From positions 1 through 30,050 of the forward strand of contig JAGGVJ010000023.1 in assembly GCA_021158055.1 (NCBI GenBank): a stretch of DNA of 30,050 nucleotides. Reading direction: 5' to 3'. Below the pieces are notes generated by a model. The model was not told the origin of the DNA. It was given only the letters and a program-made list of their open reading frames with translations, and did not search any database. Within the stretch, counting starts at the first letter, position 1; each line of letters opens with the position of its first letter. Origin of the DNA: Candidatus Iainarchaeum sp. GTDB lineage: Archaea; Iainarchaeota; Iainarchaeia; JAGGVJ01. Of the stretch, positions 1 to 7,149 are shown piece after piece. A program made the translations under genes and the position numbers.

Positions 1-126
1 AGTGAAACTAACTTCATATCTTTCAGTGAAACTAACTTCATATCTTTCAGTGAAACTAACTTCATATCTTTCAGTGAAACTAACTTCATATCTTTCAGTG
101 AAACTAACTTCATATCTTTCAGTGAA
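1..126. repeat. 24-bp perfect tandem array at the 3' end of the KaiC-like gene
   Basis: Five identical 24-base units (unit starts AGTGAAACTAAC, ends TTCATATCTTTC) fill 1-120, followed by AGTGAA of a sixth before the match is lost. The units are head to tail with no spacers. The array is cut by the window edge, so its real copy number is unknown. It begins inside the last codons of the minus-strand KaiC-like gene, whose TGA (119-121) is the TGA carried at the end of each unit. Because 24 is a multiple of three, every unit places an in-frame stop behind the gene. Each unit has a weak symmetry (TGAA ... TTCA). Identity among units suggests recent expansion. It could be a replication-slippage minisatellite, a protein-binding array, or assembler-collapsed repeat sequence. 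Confidence 0.95.
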
Positions 127-823
127 GCGACTCCCACATTATCTCGTCTTTTGAGTGAACAGTTACTCCTTTGTCAGTTATGTCAAACGGGTGAACTCTC
201 TTGTCATGGTTTGTGCCGCGCATTTTTCGCACAAAAATTGACCTGTTCGGCGGAACAAAATAAAGCATGACTATCCCGTCAACTGCAAACTCCTCCACCC
301 CGAAAGCAGAATACACGTCTTTTTTACCGTTTGTTTCAGCAGTCAAAAGCGTTGTGCACCCTAGTTTTTTGAGACTTTCGCTTATCTTAAAGATTGTGTG
401 GCGAATCATCTGCTCTTTTTCAAGCCACAAACCAAAAGCAGTAGTCGAATCAATTACAAGGCGCTTTGCGCCCATTTCCTCAACCATCTCCTGTATTTTC
501 TTAAGCTCGTCATCAATCTTGTTGGCAAAAACCGCAGGGTCATACATTCCAAAACGATAAATCTTAAGTTTTTTTTCGGTTTGAAGCTTGGTTATATCCC
601 AGTGAAACCTCTGCATGTTCCACCAAATGTTTGTGGGACCCTCTTCAAGCGTAATGAAAATACCCGGCTCCCCGTAATCTTTTGCACCGTTGTACAAAAA
701 CTGCGTGCAAAAAATCGATTTACCGCAACCCGCACCACCGGAAACAAGCGTTGCACTCCCCTCTAAAAACCCGCCTTCTATAAGCTCGTCCATTCCCGGA
801 ATACCGCTTGGAATTCTCTTCAT
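119..823 (-). CDS. KaiC-like RecA-superfamily ATPase, single domain
   Basis: This 234-residue cytoplasmic ATPase has one KaiC/RadA-type domain. Walker A is GGAGCGKS at residues 29-36, the catalytic acidic pair lies in TLEEG (59-62), and Walker B is LVIDS at 122-126. The C-terminal segment with MRGTNHDKR (201-209) is typical of archaeal KaiC-domain proteins, which are usually annotated as circadian clock or signal-transduction ATPases although their archaeal roles are mostly unknown. The ATG at 821-823 follows an AAGGTGG site (830-836) at six bases, which supports this start. No second ATPase domain or DNA-binding domain is present, so it is not RadA. It diverges from scpA. The stop codon lies inside the 24-bp tandem array. 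The family call is firm; the cellular function is not. Confidence 0.88.
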   Translation of the reverse strand: MKRIPSGIPGMDELIEGGFLEGSATLVSGGAGCGKSIFCTQFLYNGAKDYGEPGIFITLEEGPTNIWWNMQRFHWDITKLQTEKKLKIYRFGMYDPAVFANKIDDELKKIQEMVEEMGAKRLVIDSTTAFGLWLEKEQMIRHTIFKISESLKKLGCTTLLTAETNGKKDVYSAFGVEEFAVDGIVMLYFVPPNRSIFVRKMRGTNHDKRVHPFDITDKGVTVHSKDEIMWESLH

Positions 824-969
824 ACAAAACCACCTTCAATAACCTTTATAACTACTGATATATTTAAGTTATATAATTTCAGTCTAAACAATAAATCATA
901 AAAAGGTAAATGCCTGACAGTATTTATAAGTTTGCGATAATACAAAAAATACAACACTAAAAAATTTTG
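824..969. promoter_or_regulatory. Divergent promoter region between KaiC-like gene and scpA
   Basis: On the minus strand a TATA-like CTTAAATATA (859-868) lies about 40 bases before the KaiC-like ATG, giving a short leader that carries the GGTGG site. On the plus strand TATTTATAAG (921-930) would start RNA near 950, upstream of scpA. Both are read by eye from archaeal TATA spacing. Confidence 0.5.
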
Positions 970-1929
970 ATGGTCCTCATGGCACAGGTTAAAAAATCCG
1001 CAAAACAAAAGGCAAAAAAGCCGAAACAAACGCAAACGGATAACAAAACCCTTTTGGAAGATTTAAAAACCGCGCCGGAACAACAGGAATTAACAGGTCA
1101 ACCGACAAAAAAAACCGGTGAAAACCAAACTGAACAAACTGACCCTAAAAAAATAACTTCCGGCAAACAGGAAAACGCAGAAAGCAATGAAAAGAACCCT
1201 GATCTTGTTACAATGATTGACGAGCCAACATGGAAAGTCATACTGTTTGACCTGGTCAAAAAAAACAACTTCAACCCCTGGGACATAAACATTGTCAGCC
1301 TTGCAGACGCTTACATGAACAAAATCCAATCACTGAAAAAATTTGACTTCCACATTCCTGCAAACGCGGTGCTTTGCGCATCCATTCTTCTCCGCATAAA
1401 ATCAGACATTTTCAAAATCGACTTTAAAGAAGAACCCAGTGAAGACCCCGATGCCTCAATGTTCAGCATGTTTGATGATTCGTTTTCAATGGATGAAACC
1501 CTGTTAAATGACCTCACCGAAAACACAAGCGTAGTGCCTCACCTGCATGCTCCGAAAAGAATAACCAAACGCAAAGTCACACTCACAGAACTTGTCGACG
1601 CAATAAACGATGTGCTTCACAGGACAAGACAACCAAGAAAACAACCTGTAAATCTTGAAGACGAACTTGACTTCATGGATTACTTCAATGCAGAAGAAAC
1701 CGAAACAATAGAAGAAAACGTAAAAAACATCTATGAAACAGTGAAAAAAAACGTTGACAACGAAGGACTGACAAATTTTTCGACAATAATTGAATCAAAC
1801 GAACCAGAAGAAAAAGTCTCAAAATTCTTTCCCCTTCTCTACCTCATGAACGACAACAAAATAAACCTGTGGCAGGACGACTTCTTTGGAGAAATATTCA
1901 TAGCGCTGATAGAAAACCAAAAAGCATAA
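970..1929 (+). CDS. scpA: Segregation and condensation protein A (ScpA, kleisin)
   Basis: ScpA is the kleisin subunit that bridges the SMC head domains and recruits ScpB in the chromosome condensin complex. The first ~70 residues are Lys/Gln/Thr-rich and low in complexity. The family core then begins with a stretch around KNNFNPWDINIVSLADAYM, followed by a helix with CASILLRIKSDIF and an acidic middle. The C-terminal winged helix ends with KFFPLLYLMNDNKINLWQDD, the part that binds the SMC cap. Length (~319 residues) is normal apart from the charged N-terminal tail. Starts at TTG 967, ATG 970 and ATG 979 are all in frame; I take 970, but 979 is equally possible because no clear SD is seen. scpB is about 3.7 kb downstream on the same strand. 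No smc gene is in the window. Confidence 0.88.
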   Translation: MVLMAQVKKSAKQKAKKPKQTQTDNKTLLEDLKTAPEQQELTGQPTKKTGENQTEQTDPKKITSGKQENAESNEKNPDLVTMIDEPTWKVILFDLVKKNNFNPWDINIVSLADAYMNKIQSLKKFDFHIPANAVLCASILLRIKSDIFKIDFKEEPSEDPDASMFSMFDDSFSMDETLLNDLTENTSVVPHLHAPKRITKRKVTLTELVDAINDVLHRTRQPRKQPVNLEDELDFMDYFNAEETETIEENVKNIYETVKKNVDNEGLTNFSTIIESNEPEEKVSKFFPLLYLMNDNKINLWQDDFFGEIFIALIENQKA

Positions 1930-2000
1930 CGGCAAATCAAACCACGCGGGATTCTATTCCAGAAATCCAGACCCGTCAATTCAAATTCGACTTGCAAACG

Positions 2001-3281
2001 GTGATAAGCATCACAAAAGAAAAAAACGCAAAAACGCAAACGCAAAAACTTGCCGGCCTTAAAAAAACACTTGAAGGAAAAATCCTTGAAAGCGTCAATA
2101 AAGAAAAATACCTCAAAATTATCAACATAACAACCAACATCGAAAAACTGAAGCAAAAAGCAAGAAAAAACGGACTTATTTTGCTTCACAAAAAAATACC
2201 CCTGGAAATACCACACATAAGCGGAAAAATAAATCACATAAAAAACATCAGAAAAACATACGAACTGATACAGGAAATAGCTTCAGTAAACGGAATCAAC
2301 CCTGATGAAAAACTGCTCCACAGAACCATGTTCAACTCAGAAACACTTCCGCCGTTGGGAAAAGAATACTGGTGGTTTCTTTTCATCGGGGAAGACACAG
2401 ACAAACCAATCCAGGTAATGTTTCTTGTCTTTCGAAAACACGGAAATCAAATGCTATTCAACAAAAAACACATGGATTTCAAAAATATCAAAAATAACAA
2501 ATTTCAAGGCGTTACTTCTTGCTGGGCATGGGACGGCGAGAAAATGCATGATTTGGGTGACACAAATGCAATCACCACGCTCGACCCAAAACACAATACA
2601 CTAACCAGCAAAATTTCAAACCATGACATTCATTTTAACGGAACCTACCCCAATTTCAAGCTAAAAATCGGTGACGCAATCAACCTGGAAATGACTGAAC
2701 TGAACCAGATAGACAGCAAAGACGCTTACGCGACATTTCTGCCTCCCTTTGGCATCGGGTGGGTGGACATGTTCTCAAAAACAACAGGAACCGTGCTTGG
2801 GAAAAAATTCAAAGGAAAAGCACACCTTCAAAAAGTTGTCGGAGTCACGACCTCCGGATGCTTTAACTGGGGGGAAATCTTCTTTGAAAACGGGTCATCA
2901 TTTACCATTTTCTGCATCAAGCCAAAAAAGAACTCAAAAATTGCCCTTCACACATCCGCCACTTTCTATGACAATCATAAAAAAACAATCACAAAATTTA
3001 ATGACCCGAAAATAGAAATATCCAAAAAAGAACCGGAAAATAAAAATGAAAATATCCAATGGGTAATTCAAGGGGCTGACAACGACAACGAATTCACCCT
3101 CGTGCTGGACACATACAGTAAAAAAGAATTCAACATGAAAACCATTGAATGGCAGACATACATTGAATACCTTGTAACAGCAAAAGAATTCAAGCTCAAA
3201 ACAAAAAGCAAAGAAATTAACTTAAGCAAACTCAGCAAAGGCACGGGAACATTTGAAGATGCCTACGGGTTCATATTCTAA
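2001..3281 (+). CDS. Hypothetical protein, lipocalin/AttH-CrtC-like, tandem paralogue 1
   Basis: I do not recognise this as a named gene. The frame is open from GTG 1869 (inside scpA) to 3281. The GTG at 2001 is chosen as the first start beyond scpA with GGTGAT beside it, but the start is uncertain. About 110 Lys-rich N-terminal residues precede a core shared with the next gene: an EYWWFLF segment, CWAWDGEKMHD, KGKAHLQKV, FNWGEIFFENGS and the final GTGTFEDAYGFIF. The order of a G-x-A-x-x-Q element, a W-x-W segment before an acidic DG/NGS turn, and a terminal G-x-G-x-x-E-x-x-x-G resembles the two-lipocalin AttH/CrtC superfamily (carotenoid hydratase-like), though the usual DH motif is not seen. 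No signal peptide or membrane span is visible. The gene follows scpA and probably shares its transcript. Confidence 0.7.
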   Translation: MISITKEKNAKTQTQKLAGLKKTLEGKILESVNKEKYLKIINITTNIEKLKQKARKNGLILLHKKIPLEIPHISGKINHIKNIRKTYELIQEIASVNGINPDEKLLHRTMFNSETLPPLGKEYWWFLFIGEDTDKPIQVMFLVFRKHGNQMLFNKKHMDFKNIKNNKFQGVTSCWAWDGEKMHDLGDTNAITTLDPKHNTLTSKISNHDIHFNGTYPNFKLKIGDAINLEMTELNQIDSKDAYATFLPPFGIGWVDMFSKTTGTVLGKKFKGKAHLQKVVGVTTSGCFNWGEIFFENGSSFTIFCIKPKKNSKIALHTSATFYDNHKKTITKFNDPKIEISKKEPENKNENIQWVIQGADNDNEFTLVLDTYSKKEFNMKTIEWQTYIEYLVTAKEFKLKTKSKEINLSKLSKGTGTFEDAYGFIF

Positions 3282-3291
3282 AAAATCAAAC

Positions 3292-3298
3292 GGTGATC
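3292..3298 (+). promoter_or_regulatory. Shine-Dalgarno GGTGATC deciding a TTG start
   Basis: GGTGATC matches the middle and end of the archaeal anti-SD complement GGAGGTGATC. GGTG is followed by five bases and then TTG at 3301. The same GGTG-5 nt-start spacing occurs before the trm1 TTG (10780) and the L35Ae ATG (10446). It argues against the earlier in-frame TTG 3253 and ATG 3259, which overlap the upstream gene. Confidence 0.6.
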
Positions 3299-3300
3299 AC

Positions 3301-4422
3301 TTGTCTGAAAAACAAGACAAAAACAAACAAAACGACATATGTGAAAAAATCTGGGAAATCGACCCGAGCGACAAAAAAACCGGAACCTGGTGGTGGTGGT
3401 TTTGGCTTTTTTTCATTGACAGTGAAAACAACCGGGATAAACCGGAGCAACTCATGGTTCTCTGGTCAACAAAAAACAACCCGAAAATAAAATGCAACGA
3501 CATTGTCATGGAACTCAACAACCAAATCTCACCCCTGAAAGACAAAACCACTTTCAAGGGAGCAGTGGCAGTGTGGTATTTTGACGGGGAAAAAATGCAC
3601 GACAACTACATTCTTGAAAACTGCAACATGACCCTTGACAAAAAAACACGCAGCCTAACATCTGATTCAAAAGACAAAACTGTTTTCCGTGAAAAAGAAG
3701 GCAAATTCACAGTAAATATAAGCAAAGGTGAAAAAAAATTCACCTTCACTTCAAAAACCATGGGCAGTAACAGATTTACTGCCGTCAGCGCAACCAAAAG
3801 CAACTACTTAAAAGGACTGTTCAGCCACGGCATAATAAAGCTGCCGAAAATAGGCTTCGACGGGCTGATAAAAGACACAAACGGAAAACGGGACATAAGC
3901 GGAACAGCATACTTTCAAAAAGTCACAGTCAATGCACCTGTTTCGCCATGGTACTGGGGAATATTCCATTTTGAAGACGGCAGCATACTATCATACTTCA
4001 ATCCGTACATCGGCACAGCGATCCTAAAAGAAAACATTCCCGATTGCCTTGTGCCGTTTGACAGGAAAATCGCTTTGAAAAAAGGGATGTATTTCTTTGA
4101 CAACAAAACAAAAAAACAGCACGTGTTTGAAGGCCTGTCCATAAAAGAACAGACAAACAATCAAAATCAGCCCACATTTAAAATCAGGGGGGAAAACAAA
4201 GATTCAAAAATAGCTTTCACGCTTGACTGCTATTCAAACGCATCCTGGAAATTTGAAAAACCCACGCTTGGACCGGTTAAAACACGGCTGAAATACAACG
4301 AATACCCTGCAAAAATAACGTTTTTTGAACTTTCTTTTAATAAAGAAGAAAAGAAAATCGTATTAAATGACCTGGGAAAAGGAATCGGAAACGTCGAACA
4401 TTCCTGGGGAATCCTAATCTGA
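3301..4422 (+). CDS. Hypothetical protein, lipocalin/AttH-CrtC-like, tandem paralogue 2
   Basis: This is a ~373-residue protein with no recognised name, and a tandem paralogue of the preceding gene. Shared landmarks in the same order are a Trp-rich WWWWFWLFF segment near the N-terminus, VWYFDGEKMHD, SGTAYFQKV, SPWYWGIFHFEDGS and a terminal KGIGNVEHSWGILI. This pattern of paired beta-barrel halves, a W-x-W strand followed by a DG turn, and a closing G-x-G-x-x-E ... G strand fits the AttH/CrtC (lipocalin-like) superfamily. Such proteins bind or modify hydrophobic ligands, but ligand and activity here are unknown. It lacks the ~110-residue N-terminal extension of paralogue 1 and has no signal peptide. 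The start is TTG 3301 by its GGTGATC site; ATG 3259 is the alternative. It converges on the endonuclease III gene. Confidence 0.72.
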   Translation: MSEKQDKNKQNDICEKIWEIDPSDKKTGTWWWWFWLFFIDSENNRDKPEQLMVLWSTKNNPKIKCNDIVMELNNQISPLKDKTTFKGAVAVWYFDGEKMHDNYILENCNMTLDKKTRSLTSDSKDKTVFREKEGKFTVNISKGEKKFTFTSKTMGSNRFTAVSATKSNYLKGLFSHGIIKLPKIGFDGLIKDTNGKRDISGTAYFQKVTVNAPVSPWYWGIFHFEDGSILSYFNPYIGTAILKENIPDCLVPFDRKIALKKGMYFFDNKTKKQHVFEGLSIKEQTNNQNQPTFKIRGENKDSKIAFTLDCYSNASWKFEKPTLGPVKTRLKYNEYPAKITFFELSFNKEEKKIVLNDLGKGIGNVEHSWGILI

Positions 4423-4458
4423 AAAGCATATGCTCCCCGCAACAAAACCAGTTACCAC

Positions 4459-5106
4459 TCACTTAAAACTAAACGCGGACGGGCACAACTTGCTAATGAC
4501 ACAATCATTGCAAGATGGTTTCCTTGCAGTACACACTTGCCTTCCGTGAGCTATAATCAAATCAGAAACCAATCCCCACTTGTTTTTTGGAAACAACCCA
4601 ACGAGATCTCTTTCAATATTTTCAGGGCTGGTGCTTGAAGAAAACCCCAGGCGAAAAGAAAGCCTTTTCACATGGGTGTCAACTGCAATTCCTTCAACTG
4701 CCCCAAACGCATTCAACAGCACAACATTTGCAGTTTTTCTCCCAACACCGGGAAGACCCAGCAAATCTTGCATGGAACCTGGAACCTCTGAGTCAAACTC
4801 TTCCCTTATGATCCTTGAAGTCTCTTTAATGTTTTTTGCCTTATTCCTGTAAAATCCAGTGGACTTAATATCTTTTTCAAACTCCGAAATATCCGCGTCC
4901 GCATAGTCATCAACTGTCACGTATTTTTTGAAAAGCTCTTTTGTAACCTTGTTAATGCGCTTGTCCGTGCACTGGGCCGAAAGAATAGTCGCAACCAAAA
5001 TTTCAAGCGGATTTGAATAACAAAGAGTAGTATGCGTTTTTTGGTACTTGTTTTCAAGAAGCGAAAAAACAGTGCCTGCAAGATTTTTTTCAATCACTCC
5101 CACCAT
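4459..5106 (-). CDS. nth: Endonuclease III (DNA glycosylase/AP lyase)
   Basis: Nth removes oxidised pyrimidines and cleaves the resulting abasic site in base-excision repair. The 215-residue protein has the full family plan: an all-helical core with LVATILSAQCTDKRIN (37-52), the helix-hairpin-helix LPGVGRKTA (118-126) carrying the Schiff-base lysine K124, the catalytic aspartate D143 in AVDTHV, and a 4Fe-4S cluster loop with C192, C199, C202 and C208 (C-x6-C-x2-C-x5-C). Length is normal for the family. The gene is on the opposite strand from the scp block, with its 3' end facing the second lipocalin-like gene 36 bases away. No SD stands upstream of the ATG (5104-5106), so a leaderless or weakly initiated start is likely. 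Confidence 0.95.
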   Translation of the reverse strand: MVGVIEKNLAGTVFSLLENKYQKTHTTLCYSNPLEILVATILSAQCTDKRINKVTKELFKKYVTVDDYADADISEFEKDIKSTGFYRNKAKNIKETSRIIREEFDSEVPGSMQDLLGLPGVGRKTANVVLLNAFGAVEGIAVDTHVKRLSFRLGFSSSTSPENIERDLVGLFPKNKWGLVSDLIIAHGRQVCTARKPSCNDCVISKLCPSAFSFK

Positions 5107-5314
5107 AGATTAATTACTAATCAAACTTGTTAAGAAACCTATGCAAACAGTCAAAAACAAAACAATTACATAAAAAATGATTCAAGATTCACCAAAACAA
5201 AAATCCCGCTGAAAATCAAAAAATTACCAACTGTTTTTTATATTCAGTGCCATTTATTCTATTTCGGCAACTAACAAGGTAAACAAAAAATTGCTTGAAG
5301 GGAGGGATAAAAAA
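5107..5314 (+). promoter_or_regulatory. Intergenic region with promoter and SD of the small orphan gene
   Basis: TTTTTATA at 5235-5242 is a good TATA box for plus-strand transcription starting near 5267. GGAGG at 5301-5305 lies nine bases before ATG 5315 and picks that ATG over the in-frame TTG at 5291. The rest of the interval is AT-rich with nothing else recognised. Confidence 0.55.
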
Positions 5315-5566
5315 ATGACTGATTCAGATGGAAAAAACGAACAAGGAAAACACAGCGAACTCATAGAAGAAGTTTACACAAACCTAGAGAATCTTCAGCA
5401 GTCACTTGACAATCTCGCTGAAAAAGAATTCCCCATGGACTTGATTGTCATTGCATCGCTCATAGAACAAAACATAAAAATCGACCAGGTTGACTTCTTC
5501 CTGAAACTTGTCAAAAAAGAAGTCCTTGACCAGCACAAGTTCTTTGAAAAAACAAAAAAGAAATAA
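5315..5566 (+). CDS. Small hypothetical protein upstream of scpB
   Basis: This is an 83-residue acidic/basic helical protein that I cannot name. It has a charged N-terminus and an amphipathic helical middle (LIEEVYTNLENLQQSLDNL, then a segment with PMDLIVIASLIEQ). A Lys-rich tail ends in KFFEKTKKK. Heptad-like Leu spacing in the first half suggests a short coiled coil or helical dimer. No Cys, signal peptide or membrane span is seen. It has its own strong SD (GGAGG at 5301) and promoter, and it ends 93 bases before scpB on the same strand, so it may be co-expressed with scpB and chromosome-associated. That role is an inference from position only. Confidence 0.7.
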   Translation: MTDSDGKNEQGKHSELIEEVYTNLENLQQSLDNLAEKEFPMDLIVIASLIEQNIKIDQVDFFLKLVKKEVLDQHKFFEKTKKK

Positions 5567-5659
5567 ATCAACAAAAACCGCAAAAACGTTAAAACAAAAG
5601 CCCTTAAATAAGTTCAGACTTTCTTTTTACAGGCACTTTGCCAATCAACAGATGAGACT

Positions 5660-6382
5660 ATGGAAGACAAAAAACTGCTTGAAGCAGCATTATTCATGAG
5701 CCCCGACGCTCTTGACCTGAAAAAACTTGCAAGGGTGCTTAAAACCAAAAAATACTCTTACGTGGAAGCTTACCTCAAGGAACTGAAAAAAGACTACTTT
5801 GCACGAGACACCGCAATTGAACTCACGCGGGACGAAAACGGCAAATACCGGCTTAAAGTAAAAGACAAATACCTTGAAAAAGTCGCGTTCTTTGCAGCTG
5901 AAAAAGACCTTGGGAAAAAAGAACTTGAAACCCTGGCATACGTCGCTTACCACGAGCCTGTCAAACAAAGCTCGATTGTCCAAAAAGTCAGGTCTTCTTC
6001 ATACGACTACATAAAAAAATTAAAAGAACACGGGTTCATTTCAAAAGAAATCATTGACGGAGAACGCTCGCCAATACTCAAAACCACAAAAAAATTCCGC
6101 GACTACTTCGGAACAGACGCAATCGCATTAAAAGAAATGATAAAAAATGCACCTGCTGAAGAACCCACTCTCGAAGACTACAACCAGACAAAAGAGCAAG
6201 AAAAAAACAACACCCGGCAAGAGAAAACCGATTTCCCGCAGCAAGAGAAAACCGATTCCACACAACAGGGAACGCAACAAAACAACAAACCCGATGACTG
6301 GCAAACAACAACTGATCCTGTTTCTCAATCTGAAAAAAAAGAAAACCTGCCTAAAAGCGCGGAAAAACCTAAGAACGCATAA
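5660..6382 (+). CDS. scpB: Segregation and condensation protein B (ScpB)
   Basis: ScpB is the dimeric tandem winged-helix partner (KITE subunit) of ScpA in SMC-ScpAB. The opening EDKKLLEAALFMSPDALDLKKLARVL is the family N-terminal helix and first winged helix. The second winged helix lies around KKELETLAYVAYHEPVKQSSIVQKVRSS, with a wing ending near FRDYFGTD. The last ~75 residues are Gln/Lys/Glu/Thr-rich, disordered-looking and internally repeated (see 6217-6262). A TATA-like CTTAAATA (5603-5610) lies ~50 bases before the ATG, so scpB may also be transcribed on its own. It is separated from scpA by about 3.7 kb, whereas the two are adjacent in many genomes. Confidence 0.87.
   Translation: MEDKKLLEAALFMSPDALDLKKLARVLKTKKYSYVEAYLKELKKDYFARDTAIELTRDENGKYRLKVKDKYLEKVAFFAAEKDLGKKELETLAYVAYHEPVKQSSIVQKVRSSSYDYIKKLKEHGFISKEIIDGERSPILKTTKKFRDYFGTDAIALKEMIKNAPAEEPTLEDYNQTKEQEKNNTRQEKTDFPQQEKTDSTQQGTQQNNKPDDWQTTTDPVSQSEKKENLPKSAEKPKNA
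6217..6262 (+). repeat. 24-bp in-frame tandem duplication in the scpB tail
   Basis: The unit GCAAGAGAAAACCGATT plus CCCGCA (6217-6240) is followed directly by a second, slightly diverged copy from 6241. It encodes two copies of a Q-E-K-T-D-[FS]-[PT]-Q peptide in the disordered C-terminal tail of ScpB. Confidence 0.8.
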
Positions 6383-6435
6383 AAACAGCGAAAATAACAT
6401 ATAACACCTCAACCTAAAACTTTGAGGCAATCAAT

Positions 6436-6987
6436 ATGACATCAAAAAAAGCACTTTTGACAAGAGCCCAGGCAATCAAGCTTTTGAAAAAGTACAGCAC
6501 AGGTGAAAAATCGTTCGAAGCAGTGCTTTCTCACTCACTTGCAGTTGAAAAGTCCTCAATAATACTGGCCAAACACATAGAAAAGAAACAACAAACAATA
6601 GACTTTCACCTGCTTTCAATCGGCGCCATTCTCCATGACATCGGGCGCTTTTCATGCCCGCCGAAAACACCCGCCTCCATTCAGCACGGAGTAAAAGGAG
6701 CTGAAATTCTTGAAAAAGAAGGGTTTGAAAAACTCGCAAGAATCGCTGAAACACACATTGGCTCGGGGCTTGACAAAGACACCGCTGAAAAACTCGGGCT
6801 TCCAAAACGCGACATGAACCCGAAAACAGTTGAAGAAAAAATAATCTGCCTTGCAGACACGCTTGTGTTTGGAACGCGAATCGGCTCCTTTGAAGAAGCC
6901 GTTGAAAGATACAGAAAAGAAGTCGGGAACGACTTGGCAGAAAAAACAAAAAAACTCAAACAAGAGCTATACAACCCAACAAACTGA
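6436..6987 (+). CDS. HD-domain phosphohydrolase, HDIG/TIGR00295-like archaeal family
   Basis: This 183-residue cytoplasmic metal-dependent phosphohydrolase has ligand positions H33 (SHSLAVE), H67-D68 (ILHDIGRF), H84, H107 (ETHIG) and D141 (CLADTLV). This HD layout with the following D-T-L-V-F matches the archaeal HDIG-domain proteins known as TIGR00295. Substrates of that family are not established; nucleotide or phosphate monoester hydrolysis is expected. GAGG (6424-6427) precedes the ATG at eight bases. It follows scpB by 53 bases and may be in the same unit. Downstream is a strong hairpin before the convergent membrane-protein gene. Confidence 0.85.
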   Translation: MTSKKALLTRAQAIKLLKKYSTGEKSFEAVLSHSLAVEKSSIILAKHIEKKQQTIDFHLLSIGAILHDIGRFSCPPKTPASIQHGVKGAEILEKEGFEKLARIAETHIGSGLDKDTAEKLGLPKRDMNPKTVEEKIICLADTLVFGTRIGSFEEAVERYRKEVGNDLAEKTKKLKQELYNPTN

Positions 6988-7008
6988 TTCTGATTCATTT
7001 AAAAAAAG

Positions 7009-7040
7009 AGATAAAAGAGAGCACCTGCCCTCTCTTATCT
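7009..7040 (+). terminator. Stem-loop downstream of the HD gene
   Basis: AGATAAAAGAGAG (7009-7021) pairs with CTCTCTTATCT (7030-7040) around loop CACCTGCC, with a two-A bulge. A second CTCTCTTATA at 7086-7095 could replace the right arm. It sits between two convergent genes and may stabilise or end the HD-gene transcript. No long U-run follows, so termination is inferred only. Confidence 0.45.
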
Positions 7041-7087
7041 GCCCCGCACCCTCCATTATCTGCCCCGCACCCTCCATTATCTGCCCT
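7035..7087. repeat. 21-bp direct repeat, two full copies plus partial third
   Basis: The unit TTATCTGCCCCGCACCCTCCA occurs at 7035-7055 and 7056-7076, and a third copy starts at 7077 but runs only TTATCTGCCC. It is C-rich on the plus strand, unlike the AT-rich flanks, and lies in the gap between convergent genes. No coding frame uses it convincingly. Confidence 0.85.
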
Positions 7088-7149
7088 CTCTTATACCACA
7101 TACCATGCCACTGCATCATGTTACCGGCTGATTGTTTTGTAATGCCTGT

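Noticed and set aside
1-126. CRISPR array
   Set aside because: The 24-bp units are directly adjacent and identical, with no variable spacers and no cas genes.
1869-2000. N-terminal extension of lipocalin-like paralogue 1 inside scpA
   Set aside because: It overlaps the conserved scpA C-terminus and has no SD before GTG 1869; kept only as an alternative start.
6476-6949. 157-codon antisense open frame opposite the HD gene
   Set aside because: The HD motifs on the plus strand explain the conservation; the antisense product is Leu/Phe/Arg-rich without motifs.
7035-7087. CRISPR or coding repeat
   Set aside because: Only two full units without spacers; no supported reading frame uses them.
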